Below, piece after piece: positions 34,963 through 43,944 of a stretch of DNA of 64,000 bases. Numbering within the stretch: position 1 is the first letter of the stretch; every line of letters starts with the position of its first letter. The DNA comes from an uncultured Aquimarina sp. Lineage in GTDB: Bacteria; Bacteroidota; Bacteroidia; Flavobacteriales; Flavobacteriaceae. The stretch lies in contig NZ_CANMQT010000010.1 of the NCBI RefSeq assembly GCF_947500065.1, positions 1-64,000 of the forward strand, given 5' to 3'. Position numbers and translations under genes: made by a program. A model generated the notes under the pieces. That model was given only the letters and a program-made list of their open reading frames with translations. It did not search any database and had not been told where the DNA came from.

Positions 34963-35895
34963 ATGAAAACGATTATTTCAATCTTAGTACTTTTAAATAT
35001 TAGCATTACCTCTCTTTTTGCCCAGCAGCAAAAAAAAACAGAAGTTTTTATAATTGGTACGATGCATACGGTTCCAAAGATTGTAAAACATAGCTATCGT
35101 CCACTTCTCAAAATTGCAACATCATACAATCCTGATGCAATTTATGTAGAACGTCAAAGATCTGATGACACTCTAAGTTTAAAAAATTATGAAAGTAATT
35201 GGTTCATTCCCTATGGCGATAGTATTGCAACTATTTTCAAAAATGACACCAACAAAACATTGATATTACAAGACGTAAGTATTTTTTCTATGAAACCAGC
35301 AGATTTTCAGTACCTAAAAAAATATTACGCGGTAACTAGAGATAAAGCCAATTGGTATTATTATGCATATTTATCCAAATATGGTGTCAAAGGCAGTAAA
35401 AAACCTTTAAGAAATGAAAATGGTGATCTAACTTCTAAATTAGCCATAGCAATGGATATGAATTATATATATGCGATGGATTATCAACATGAAACCCAAA
35501 GTTACACAAAACTATCAAGAGCTTGTATTAAACAAAGCAATCTAGATGGGGAAATACACTACTTAAAAAAATATCATAAAAGAGAGTATAGAAATGCTAT
35601 CATACCAGCTCTTTTTGGAAGATTAGCATATCATACTAACAAACAAAAAACAGTAAACATGTATGAGATTTCTAATCGCTTTACATTTAGAAAAACAGAC
35701 TGCTCTCCTTGCAACAAAGCCGCGGAAGTTTGGGACAGGAGAAATACAGGAATGGCAAAGAACATTGGTGAACAAGTTTTACAACACGGTCATAAAAAAG
35801 CAATTGTAATCGTTGGTGCTGGTCATCTCCTAGGTCTCAAAAGAGCCTTAGAAAAACAACATCCTGAATTCACAATAAAAATAATGGATGAATAA
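34963..35895 (+). CDS. TraB/GumN-like (Tiki-superfamily type) secreted protein
   Basis: 310 residues from the ATG at 34963, which places the signal peptide (IISILVLLNISITSLFAQ) at the N-terminus; an upstream ATG at 34888 would add 25 unrelated residues. VFIIGTMHTVPKIV is the GTxH motif near the start of the fold, SYNPDAIYVERQR the conserved Glu, and KAIVIVGAGHLLGLKRAL the GxGH near the end. These are putative metal sites of the superfamily, some members of which are proteases. The substrate is unknown. Confidence 0.7.
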   Translation: MKTIISILVLLNISITSLFAQQQKKTEVFIIGTMHTVPKIVKHSYRPLLKIATSYNPDAIYVERQRSDDTLSLKNYESNWFIPYGDSIATIFKNDTNKTLILQDVSIFSMKPADFQYLKKYYAVTRDKANWYYYAYLSKYGVKGSKKPLRNENGDLTSKLAIAMDMNYIYAMDYQHETQSYTKLSRACIKQSNLDGEIHYLKKYHKREYRNAIIPALFGRLAYHTNKQKTVNMYEISNRFTFRKTDCSPCNKAAEVWDRRNTGMAKNIGEQVLQHGHKKAIVIVGAGHLLGLKRALEKQHPEFTIKIMDE

Positions 35896-36142
35896 CTGAT
35901 ACTATCCTTAATCTCAGAAACATAAAACATTATCAATCTGTAATTCAACAAATTAAAAGGTTTAACCATAGAACTCATACAGCATAACAACAATATTTAT
36001 TTAAAAATTGTCACTATCTTTATGGGGAATTTTAATATTAAAAAAACATTACACTAATATCCCCGCTACCCTAATTGAAATTGTTTTTTTAAAAGGATTT
36101 TTTAATAGTTAGTTGTTATAGTATCAACGACCTACTCATAAC

Positions 36143-37252
36143 ATGTGTATGCTAAGATTATTTGTTTCTATTACTTTTATTTTTTTATTTTTAAATCTAT
36201 CTGCTCAATCAGTAAATGATTACAGAACTAATGGAACAAATGGTAATTGGACAACAGTATCAATCTGGGAGGTGTACAATGGAACAACATGGGTGGCTGC
36301 GACAAACTATCCGGGACAGATCGCTGGCGCCAATGATGTATCGATAGAAGGTAACTCTGAGGTAACTATAAATTCTACGATCCCTAACAGTTTTAATTCG
36401 CTAACCATAGGACCAGGAACATTATTTGTAAGTGCGGATTCTAGTTTAGACACTCCACTAATTACGTTAACGACTGGAGGTGAAGCGGAGTGGACAAGTA
36501 ATAATACTGACTTATCACTTCCTGCCAATGCCTCTATAATAATTGATGGTGGTAATTTGGTAGAAGATAATCCTTGTAATGCCACAAAAACAGTAACTAT
36601 TGGTGGTACTGTTTATGCTTCCTGTAATGGCGGAGGTGGTGGTGTTGATTATGATTTTGATGATATCAATACAGGTGGAGGAACTCTAAGTGTTGCTCCT
36701 ACTTCTAACGGACCTATTTGCCTAGGACAAACGTTGACTCTTTTTGCGAATCCAGGTGGATCTGGTAGTACTGGTGGAACATTCAGCTGGTCAGCTACCG
36801 GACCTGGTGGATACTCTTTTAGCTCAACAGCAGAAAATCCTACGGAAAGTAGTATTATAACAGCAGGGACTTACACATATACAGTAACCATTACTGATGG
36901 TGATGGTAATGGAACTACCAATACCAACTCAATTGATGTAGAAGTTAATAGCGCTCCCAATGCTCCAATAAGTGGAGGCAATCAAACTGGATGTACAGGC
37001 GGAACCATTCCTACCCTTACCGCAACAGTAAACGCAGGAGAAACTGTAGATTGGTATGATGCTTCTGTAGGAGGCACGTTATTATTAAGTGGTAATACCA
37101 GCTATACTCCTACTATTGCGGCTAGTTATTTCGCTGAAGCCAGAAATACAACTACCGGCTGCGTTAGTACTACAAGAACAGAAGTTATACTAACTCTTAG
37201 GTCTTGTAAAGTAATTACTAATAGAAGAATTACGTTTAGAGTTAATCAGTAA
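36143..37252 (+). CDS. Secreted adhesin-like protein with PKD/Ig-like domains
   Basis: 369 residues. The signal peptide is RLFVSITFIFLFLNLSAQ; an ATG two codons later is an equally good start. The N-terminal third (NGNWTTVSIWEVYNGTTW) is the G8-like or autotransporter-like start seen in many flavobacterial surface proteins. It then has a Gly-rich hinge (NGGGGGVDYDFDD), a PKD-like domain (about 185-265: CLGQTLTLFANPGG to TYTVTITDGDGN) and an Ig-like repeat with TVDWYDASVGGTLL. It ends CKVITNRRITFRVNQ, with Arg-rich sequence and no classical type A tail. No enzyme motif. Probably cell-surface. Confidence 0.72.
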   Translation: MCMLRLFVSITFIFLFLNLSAQSVNDYRTNGTNGNWTTVSIWEVYNGTTWVAATNYPGQIAGANDVSIEGNSEVTINSTIPNSFNSLTIGPGTLFVSADSSLDTPLITLTTGGEAEWTSNNTDLSLPANASIIIDGGNLVEDNPCNATKTVTIGGTVYASCNGGGGGVDYDFDDINTGGGTLSVAPTSNGPICLGQTLTLFANPGGSGSTGGTFSWSATGPGGYSFSSTAENPTESSIITAGTYTYTVTITDGDGNGTTNTNSIDVEVNSAPNAPISGGNQTGCTGGTIPTLTATVNAGETVDWYDASVGGTLLLSGNTSYTPTIAASYFAEARNTTTGCVSTTRTEVILTLRSCKVITNRRITFRVNQ

Positions 37253-37383
37253 TGCAAGACTTATTACAAGTATAGAAAACTCCTAGAAAAACAATTCTCT
37301 ATAATTATTCCAGAAAAGATAGGAATCAAATTTATATGCTATTTTAAAAATTCTTAACTAGATTTGTAGTAAAACAACCAATC

Positions 37384-37848
37384 TTGAACCATTTACTTAG
37401 CATCATAGAACCTATCATACAATGGGGAATAACTCCAAAACTTAAAATCGAAAACAAGGAACTTATATTAAAAAAGTCCTTACTATCATTATACCAAGAA
37501 TATCTTGCTTTAGAAGGAAATGTAGCAACGGACGAAAAAGAATATCCAGAAGCTCCTGAATTCAATTTTGAAAAAATCTCTAATACCATTCGTTCTAATT
37601 TTCCAGAATTAGGGTTTTACCAAATGGTTTTAGATCCATTTGATCTCGAAAAACCAAACAATGGGCTTGGGGATGCTAATGATGATTTATCAGATATTAT
37701 CAAAGATCTGATGGAAGTGCAATGGAGATTCCAAAATACTAGTGAGACGGATGCTATATGGTATTTTGAATTTATTATGCGTAATAATTCTGAACAACAT
37801 TTAGTGAACTTTCTAAAAACGGTAAAAGATCTGGAAGAGCATTCATAA
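37384..37848 (+). CDS. DUF5063 family protein
   Basis: 154 residues starting with TTG (the ATGs inside would cut conserved sequence). YPEAPEFNFEKISNTIRSNFPELGFYQMVLDPFD and NDDLSDIIKDLMEVQWRFQNTSETDAIWYFEFIMRNN match the DUF5063 pattern. It is cytoplasmic and acidic. It is located before rmuC on the same strand, with 167 bp between. Function unknown. Confidence 0.78.
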   Translation: MNHLLSIIEPIIQWGITPKLKIENKELILKKSLLSLYQEYLALEGNVATDEKEYPEAPEFNFEKISNTIRSNFPELGFYQMVLDPFDLEKPNNGLGDANDDLSDIIKDLMEVQWRFQNTSETDAIWYFEFIMRNNSEQHLVNFLKTVKDLEEHS

Positions 37849-37896
37849 TTTGATTATTTACCTACACTTCTTCTCTACTTATACTAGCTAAATTTT

Positions 37897-37904
37897 TATC
37901 TTTG
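37897..37904 (+). promoter_or_regulatory. -7 box upstream of rmuC
   Basis: TATCTTTG matches the TAnnTTTG consensus, 111 bp before the rmuC ATG. The leader contains TCTCGAGGCAAGCCTCAG-type repeat sequence. Confidence 0.4.
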
Positions 37905-38015
37905 AACAAACTACTCTCAAAGCAAGCTCTTGAGCAGGTGTAGCAAACTTATTTTTTATCTCGAGGCAAGCCTCAGAAAATTAAAATCTCGATTATCGAG
38001 TAAATAAAAAATTAC

Positions 38016-39413
38016 ATGTCAGAATACATATTACTTATTGTTGCAGTTGTCGCAATTATAATTGGTTTTTTTATAGGTAAATACGTAGCTTCTCTTAAAA
38101 ACAAGAGTGAGCAAAGTGCTCTTAGTGAACGCGCTAATCAATTACAACTACAATTTGATGAAGCTAAAAAAGCTGCAGATCAACAACTAGAATTTACTAA
38201 ACAACAGCAAGAAACGTATAAGCAATCTTTAGAAAAACAACTTTCTGATATTTCTAAAGAACGAGAAGAAATCCGAAGAGAAAAAGATTTCTTAAACACA
38301 GAACTTACTCGAAGAAATGCAGAGTTTGAAAACCTCCAGCTCAAAAACCAGGAACAAAAAGACGAAGTAGAAAAGCTACAGGAAAAATTTACTAAAGAAT
38401 TCGAAAATCTGGCAAACAAAATTCTGGATGAAAAATCAAATAAGTTTACGGAACAGAATAAAGAAAATATAAAAAACATCCTGAATCCGCTTCAGGAAAA
38501 GATCAATACTTTCGAGAAAAAAGTAGAACAAACTCATAAAGAAAGTATCGATTATCACGCAGCTTTACGTCAGCAAATAGTAGGACTAAAAGACCTTAAT
38601 GAACAGATGAGTAAAGAGGCTACCAATCTTACAAAAGCCTTAAAAGGTGATAGTAAGATGCAAGGAAACTGGGGTGAATTGGTTTTAGAACGTGTATTAG
38701 AAAAATCCGGATTAGAAAAAGATCGAGAATATTTTGTACAACAAAGTTTCACAACTGCCGATGGACAACGTGTTTTGCCAGATGTTGTAATTCACCTGCC
38801 TGACAGCAAAAAAATGATAATCGATTCTAAGGTAACTCTTACAGCTTATGAACGTTATGTAAATGAAGATGATGATGATCTTAGAACTACATACCTTAAA
38901 GAACATATCACATCTTTAAGACGTCATATAGACCAACTTTCTGAGAAAAATTATCAGGATCTATACGACATAGAATCTCCTGATTTCGTATTACTTTTTG
39001 TCCCGATAGAGCCAGCTTTTGCGATTGCTATTAATGAAGATAGTAAACTATATAATCAAGCTTTTGAGAAGAATATAGTCATTGTAACACCAGCTACATT
39101 GTTAGCCACCTTACGCACAATCGATACGATGTGGAATAATGAAAAACAACAGCGTAATGCAATAGAAATTGCACGACAGGCAGGAGCGCTCTATGATAAA
39201 TTCGAGGGATTAGTCAAAGATCTTACAGGAGTAGGAAAAAGGATTGATGATGCCAAAAAAGATTACACTGCAGCGATGAACAAATTAGTTGACGGACGCG
39301 GTAACCTTATTACCAGTGTAGAAAAACTTAAAAAAATGGGAGCTAAAGCCAAAAAAGCATTACCTGAAGCAATCATTAAACGTGCTTCTGAAGACAATAC
39401 TAATGATATATAA
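38016..39413 (+). CDS. rmuC: DNA recombination protein RmuC
   Basis: 465 residues. An N-terminal membrane segment (YILLIVAVVAIIIGFFIGKYV) is followed by a coiled coil (about 30-190) and the RmuC nuclease-like core. The core has MQGNWGELVLERVLEKSGL, LPDVVIHLPDSKKMIIDSKVTLTAYERY, VLLFVPIEPAFAIA and VIVTPATLLATLRTI. RmuC is a membrane-tethered protein that limits inversions between short repeats, of some interest in a genome so rich in inverted repeats. It is of usual length. Confidence 0.95.
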   Translation: MSEYILLIVAVVAIIIGFFIGKYVASLKNKSEQSALSERANQLQLQFDEAKKAADQQLEFTKQQQETYKQSLEKQLSDISKEREEIRREKDFLNTELTRRNAEFENLQLKNQEQKDEVEKLQEKFTKEFENLANKILDEKSNKFTEQNKENIKNILNPLQEKINTFEKKVEQTHKESIDYHAALRQQIVGLKDLNEQMSKEATNLTKALKGDSKMQGNWGELVLERVLEKSGLEKDREYFVQQSFTTADGQRVLPDVVIHLPDSKKMIIDSKVTLTAYERYVNEDDDDLRTTYLKEHITSLRRHIDQLSEKNYQDLYDIESPDFVLLFVPIEPAFAIAINEDSKLYNQAFEKNIVIVTPATLLATLRTIDTMWNNEKQQRNAIEIARQAGALYDKFEGLVKDLTGVGKRIDDAKKDYTAAMNKLVDGRGNLITSVEKLKKMGAKAKKALPEAIIKRASEDNTNDI

Positions 39414-39424
39414 TCTCAACAATT

Positions 39425-39769
39425 ATGGAAGCTAACACTCCACAAATATTAATCCAATTACTTTTAGGGCTGGTTTATTCAATACCTACGATTTTTTTTA
39501 TCATAATTAGTATTCATTATCTATTAAAAATGGGGTCTACAACCGACGGAATCTTAATTTTATTAGGTAATAGCATCTTGCTACTATCGAGTATACTCGG
39601 AAAGATTGCCTGGATTCAGTTAGTGTTCTATCAAAAGTGGGAAGGAGAAATATACTCCTATGTAAATATAGTTTTGGGCACAATATCATTTATTGGATCT
39701 GTTTTATTCGTGATTGGAGTGTTTCTTTTGGTGAAAAAGGTCTTAAAAACAAAATCGTTATCAGCATGA
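39425..39769 (+). CDS. Small four-TM membrane protein
   Basis: 114 residues with three or four hydrophobic helices (ILIQLLLGLVYSIPTIFFIIISI; ILILLGNSILLLSSILG; VLGTISFIGSVLFVIGVFLLV). Its stop overlaps the next start in ATGA, so it is translationally coupled to the serine hydrolase. No family recognised. Confidence 0.65.
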   Translation: MEANTPQILIQLLLGLVYSIPTIFFIIISIHYLLKMGSTTDGILILLGNSILLLSSILGKIAWIQLVFYQKWEGEIYSYVNIVLGTISFIGSVLFVIGVFLLVKKVLKTKSLSA

Positions 39770-40920
39770 AAAGTAAACACGGATTCATCTTATTATATAT
39801 TCTTGGGTTTACTATACAAATAGGAATAGCGCAGCAAGGCTATTTCCCAGAACGAGGAAACTGGGAAGAAAAAGCTCCTTCAGAATTCAAAATAAATTCA
39901 GGAAAGATTGAGGCAGCCATTCAATATGCTAAAGACCATGAATATTCTGGTTCAAAGGATTTACGTCAAGCAATTCTTAAAGGCTTCCAGAGAGAACCTT
40001 ATCATAAGATACTAGGACCAACTAAAAAAAGAGGAACTCCTGCCGGTTTAATTATAAAAAATGGATATATCATTGCGAAATGGGGTGATGTTGATCGTGT
40101 CGATATGACGTTTAGTGTCACCAAAAGTTATTTATCAACTATAGCTGGATTGGCTATAGATAAAAAATTAATTGGTGCAGTAGATGATTTTACGTATCAA
40201 TACGTTTGGGATCAGACCTATGATGGGAACCATAATAAAAAAATAAGTTGGAGACATTTACTCACACAATCTTCTGACTGGTCAGGGCAATTATGGGGAG
40301 GATATGATTGGGCGGATCGACCACCAAAAGAAGGTGGTATCGATGATTGGAAATTCAGAAAATTAAACGAGCCGGGAACCGTATTCGAATACAATGATGT
40401 TAGAGTAAATGTTTTGGCATACTCACTTCTAAATGTTTGGAGAAAATCTTTACCACAAGTGCTAAAAGAAAAAATCATGGATCCTATTGGTGCGTCTACA
40501 ACCTGGCGATGGTATGGATATGATAATTCGTGGGTAAATATAGATGGTATCCAAATACAATCTGTAAGTGGAGGTGGTCATTCTGGTGGTGGATTATTTA
40601 TAAATACTAAAGATCATGCTCGTTTCGGATTATTGTTTCTAAATAATGGAACCTGGAAAAATAATAGACTTATTTCAGAAAACTGGATCACCGAAGCGAC
40701 CAAATCATCTAAAGCCAATTCTAACTATGGTTTTATGTGGTGGTTAAATCAAAAAGGAAGTCGTCATTGGAAAGGTCTGCCTGAACATTTGTTTTATGCA
40801 GCAGGTTTTGGAGGTAACTTTATAATAATTGACCAAAAACAAAACCTGGTTATTGTCACCAGATGGTTAGAACCTCGCCAAATTGATGAATTTGTAACTA
40901 AAGTATATGAAGCTTTTTAA
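39766..40920 (+). CDS. Beta-lactamase-fold serine hydrolase
   Basis: 384 residues from the ATG at 39766 (signal peptide GFILLYILGFTIQIGIAQ); a longer frame from 39637 would read through the upstream gene. The nucleophile motif is SVTK in MTFSVTKSYLSTIAGL (about 130). The second motif is YND in FEYNDVRVN instead of the usual YxN. GHSGGGLFIN and AAGFGGNFIIIDQ line the active site. A class C beta-lactamase or penicillin-binding-protein-like esterase or peptidase, probably periplasmic. Substrate unknown. Confidence 0.85.
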   Translation: MKSKHGFILLYILGFTIQIGIAQQGYFPERGNWEEKAPSEFKINSGKIEAAIQYAKDHEYSGSKDLRQAILKGFQREPYHKILGPTKKRGTPAGLIIKNGYIIAKWGDVDRVDMTFSVTKSYLSTIAGLAIDKKLIGAVDDFTYQYVWDQTYDGNHNKKISWRHLLTQSSDWSGQLWGGYDWADRPPKEGGIDDWKFRKLNEPGTVFEYNDVRVNVLAYSLLNVWRKSLPQVLKEKIMDPIGASTTWRWYGYDNSWVNIDGIQIQSVSGGGHSGGGLFINTKDHARFGLLFLNNGTWKNNRLISENWITEATKSSKANSNYGFMWWLNQKGSRHWKGLPEHLFYAAGFGGNFIIIDQKQNLVIVTRWLEPRQIDEFVTKVYEAF

Positions 40921-40935
40921 AACGAATATGTATTT

Positions 40936-41301
40936 ATGAAAAAAGTATTAGCTATTATAATTATAGTCATTATACTGCTTTTTGCTTCTTGGTATGCAAT
41001 TGTCTATTTTGCCACCTATAGTGAAGGTGTTAGAAGCGGAGAACTGATTAAATTCAGCAATAAAGGTGTTGTATACAAAACCTGGGAAGGAGAAATTAGT
41101 CAAGGGATTTCTGGAGCTCAGATATTTAGTTTTTCGGTGGAAGGAAAGAACAAAGAAGTCATCAAAAAATTGGAAGAATTTCAAGGAAGGTATGTAAAAT
41201 TGAAATACAAAGAACGTTTCGCTGCTATTTCATGGTTGGGAGATACCAAGTATTTCATAGTTGATGTTGAAGAAGAAGAATCTCCGCATTTTAGAAAGTA
41301 A
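40936..41301 (+). CDS. Small membrane-anchored protein
   Basis: 121 residues with an N-terminal membrane anchor (VLAIIIIVIILLFASWYAIVYFA). A conserved-looking outer part follows: SEGVRSGELIKFSNKGVVYKTWEGEI, then FSVEGKNKEVIKKLEEFQGRYVKLKYKE. The GxxxGxxxKFSxKG pattern occurs in many Bacteroidetes small proteins, often misnamed 6-phosphogluconate dehydrogenase. It begins 15 bp after the hydrolase gene, so it may be co-transcribed. Function unknown. Confidence 0.75.
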   Translation: MKKVLAIIIIVIILLFASWYAIVYFATYSEGVRSGELIKFSNKGVVYKTWEGEISQGISGAQIFSFSVEGKNKEVIKKLEEFQGRYVKLKYKERFAAISWLGDTKYFIVDVEEEESPHFRK

Positions 41302-41461
41302 TACCAAATGAACTATATTACACTAATAATTTGTTTTCTTTCCTACTACTTCTTCGTTATAAAATTTAATCATAGCTATGGCTATTCTGAAATTTTATGT
41401 CTTGAATTAGCGAAAACTAATTCAAATTCTTTTAGCATAATTATATAGTATATTTGGTATA
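41302..41461. repeat. ~160-bp foldback element with ATACCAAAT/ATTTGGTAT ends
   Basis: The left end AATACCAAATGAACTATATT and right end ATATAGTATATTTGGTATAA are inverted copies. The interior pairs further around a central ATAGCTATGGCTAT, giving a long imperfect hairpin. No coding capacity. It looks like a miniature inverted-repeat element and separates the small membrane protein from the thioesterase gene. Confidence 0.65.
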
Positions 41462-41477
41462 ATAAAGAAATTAGTAG

Positions 41478-42020
41478 ATGAAAAAATACAAAACAGCGAA
41501 AAAATCCAGAGTAGTTATTTCAGAATTAATGCTTCCGTCTCATTCTAACTTTAGCGGAAAAATTCACGGAGGATATATTCTATCCCTCATGGATCAAATT
41601 GCATTTGCTTGTGGGTCTAAACATTCTGAAACGTATTGTGTCACTGCAAGTGTTGATAAAGTAGATTTTCTAAAGCCTATAGAAGTTGGTGAACTGGTGA
41701 CTATGAAGGCATCTATAAACAATGTTGGTAAAACTTCTATGGTAGTTGGAGTGCGTGTAGAATCAGAAAACATTATGACAGGTAAAGTTAAGCATTGTAA
41801 TTCTAGTTATTTTACGATGGTTGCTAAAGACAGTAAAGGAAAAAGTATGGCTGTTCCTGGTTTGGTTTTAGAAAATGAAACAGCAGTACGACGTTTTGTA
41901 AGAAGTGTTATCCGAAAAGATGATGTAAAAGCCAGAAGAGATCGATTTAAAGCTTCAGAATTTAAACTTGAAGATCACTTAGAATTACTAAAGGAATACA
42001 ATGTAAAGGTGGAGTTATAA
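41478..42020 (+). CDS. Hotdog-fold acyl-CoA thioesterase (YciA/BACH type)
   Basis: 180 residues. The start KSRVVISELMLPSHSNFSGKIHGGYILSLMDQIAFACGSKHS holds the family's N-F-x-G-x-HGG and D motif. CVTASVDKVDFLKPIEVGELVTMKASINNVGKTSM is the second strand block. It should hydrolyse acyl-CoAs in the cytoplasm. The C-terminal ~40 residues form a basic, helical extension (VRRFVRSVIRKDDVKARRDRF) typical of Bacteroidetes members. Confidence 0.9.
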   Translation: MKKYKTAKKSRVVISELMLPSHSNFSGKIHGGYILSLMDQIAFACGSKHSETYCVTASVDKVDFLKPIEVGELVTMKASINNVGKTSMVVGVRVESENIMTGKVKHCNSSYFTMVAKDSKGKSMAVPGLVLENETAVRRFVRSVIRKDDVKARRDRFKASEFKLEDHLELLKEYNVKVEL

Positions 42021-42113
42021 TTTATCAATGATCTTTACGTTATACTTGTTAAAAAAGAAGACTTTTATTCCATCTTAGGAAGATCTGTTATATTGAAGAA
42101 AAAACAAAAAGCT

Positions 42114-42503
42114 ATGAAAACCCCAATTCAACTATTATTATTCGTATTCATGATTACTTTATTGAGTTGTGGAAGCAGCGATGATGGTGGAACAACAGAA
42201 CCAACTCCTCCACGTGAAGATCCAATTCCTGGAAAAACTTCTACCTATATAGCAGATGTAAAAACAATTATAGATAGTAATTGTTTGGAATGTCATGGTA
42301 CTCCTCTTCAGAATTCAGCACCTATGCCGCTTGAGACTTTTCAGGAAGTTGTAAGTGCCGTAAATACAAGAGATTTATTAGGATTTATTTCTACTAATAA
42401 TGCTTTTAATGTAATGCCTCCATCTGATGAAGGTGGAAGAATGCCACAAGCCACTATCGATATTGTTGAAGATTGGATCGCTGATGGACTTTTAGAGCAG
42501 TAA
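42114..42503 (+). CDS. Cytochrome c-like lipoprotein
   Basis: 129 residues from the ATG at 42114; a TTG seven codons upstream is less likely. The signal LLLFVFMITLLSC has a lipobox Cys, followed by a Gly/Ser/Pro linker (GSSDDGGTTEPTPPRED). The haem site is CLECH in IIDSNCLECHGTPL, with a possible Met ligand in NVMPPSDEGGRMP. A membrane-tethered mono-haem protein of the periplasm or outer membrane. Partners unknown. Confidence 0.85.
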   Translation: MKTPIQLLLFVFMITLLSCGSSDDGGTTEPTPPREDPIPGKTSTYIADVKTIIDSNCLECHGTPLQNSAPMPLETFQEVVSAVNTRDLLGFISTNNAFNVMPPSDEGGRMPQATIDIVEDWIADGLLEQ

Positions 42504-42567
42504 TTATCCATAACAATTCATCTGGAATCACCCTTCGACTGTGCTCAGGGTTCGTTTATCCAAGAGT

Positions 42568-43833
42568 TTAAACCAAAAATTGAAACAAATCTGGTTTATC
42601 ATTCAGATAATCTCCATAGAAGTTATACGCTTTCATTCTTGAGATTAGCGGTTGGAGATCACCTTTATCCTTAAGTTCTATGCCTACCACAGCAGGGCCA
42701 TTCTCTCTGCTTGATTTTTTAGAATATTCAAAATGAGTAATATCATCATTGGGTCCCAAGACTTCTCCTACAAATTGTTTCAAAGCACCTGCTCTTTGAG
42801 GAAATCGGACAATGAAATAATGTTTAAGATCGGCAAATAGCAATGCTCGTTCTTTGATTTCTGCTGTTCGAGTAATATCATTATTACTTCCACTAACAAT
42901 ACAGACTACATTTTTACCTTTTATTTTATCTTTATAAAACTCTAGTGCTGCTAGTGTTAATGCTCCTGCAGGTTCAACAACAATAGCATCTCTATTATAC
43001 AAATCTAAAATCGTCTGGCATACCAATCCTTCAGGAACAGTAATCATATCGGCTAAATAAGATTTACAAATATCAAAATTTAGATCACCCACCTTTTGCA
43101 CAGCTGCGCCATCAATAAACTTATCAATGCTAAAAATCTCTGTATTTTTATTTTGCTGAATAGAGGTTAACATAGAAGGCGCTCCTTCAGGTTCTATACC
43201 AATGATCTTAGTTTTTGGAGATAATGCTTTCATTGCTCCACATAATCCAGAAGCCAAACCTCCTCCTCCAACGGCTACAAATACGTAGTCGACTGGATGA
43301 TCTGTTTGTTTAAAAATCTCTAATCCTATAGTTCCTTGTCCTTCTATAGTTTTTGGATCATCAAAAGGATGTACAAAAGTTTTCTCTTCTGTAATACAAG
43401 CTTCTTTTGCTGCTTTGGATGCATCATCAAACGTATCACCTTCTAGAACGATATTCACATGCTCTCCGCCAAACATTTTGGTTTGTTCTACCTTTTGTTT
43501 TGGTGTAACAGATGGCATATAAATAGTACCCTGAATTCCTAAATGATGACAAGCAAAAGCTACTCCTTGAGCGTGGTTTCCCGCACTAGCACATACTACT
43601 CCTTTTGCTAACTGTTCTTTGGTTAGTGAATTGATCTTATTAAAAGCTCCTCTGATCTTATAAGATCGCACTCGCTGCAAATCTTCTCTCTTTAATAGAA
43701 TATTTGCATCGTATTTTCTAGAATAACGAATACTATTCATTAGAGGAGTAACCATAGAAACCTCCTTTATGACGGAGGCTGCTTTTTGGATATCTTCTAA
43801 TTCAGGAAAATATGTGGTTACTTCTGTATTCAT
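42568..43833 (-). CDS. ilvA: Threonine ammonia-lyase
   Basis: 421 residues. The PLP lysine lies in RVRSYKIRGAFNKI and the phosphate-binding loop is VAVGGGGLASGL; SAGNHAQGVAFAC and IVSGSNNDITRTAEI complete the fold. The C-terminal ACT-like domain (about 330-421: HYFIVRFPQRAGALKQFVGEVLG) is a single regulatory domain, expected to bind isoleucine. It deaminates threonine to 2-oxobutanoate, entering isoleucine synthesis. It is the last gene of the ilv operon, 111 bp after ilvC. Confidence 0.95.
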   Translation of the reverse strand: MNTEVTTYFPELEDIQKAASVIKEVSMVTPLMNSIRYSRKYDANILLKREDLQRVRSYKIRGAFNKINSLTKEQLAKGVVCASAGNHAQGVAFACHHLGIQGTIYMPSVTPKQKVEQTKMFGGEHVNIVLEGDTFDDASKAAKEACITEEKTFVHPFDDPKTIEGQGTIGLEIFKQTDHPVDYVFVAVGGGGLASGLCGAMKALSPKTKIIGIEPEGAPSMLTSIQQNKNTEIFSIDKFIDGAAVQKVGDLNFDICKSYLADMITVPEGLVCQTILDLYNRDAIVVEPAGALTLAALEFYKDKIKGKNVVCIVSGSNNDITRTAEIKERALLFADLKHYFIVRFPQRAGALKQFVGEVLGPNDDITHFEYSKKSSRENGPAVVGIELKDKGDLQPLISRMKAYNFYGDYLNDKPDLFQFLV

Positions 43834-43944
43834 TATTTCTATTAATAACTATTAAAACATTTGTTAGTCTGAATCCATCAAAGATTACACAATACACATC
43901 TCAAAAAACTTCGACAGACCCAGCTAAACAAATAAATTATTAAA

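Noticed and set aside
39637..40920. 427-codon version of the serine hydrolase
   Set aside because: The first 43 codons overlap the upstream membrane-protein gene in another frame; the ATG at 39766 gives a proper signal peptide and an ATGA overlap.
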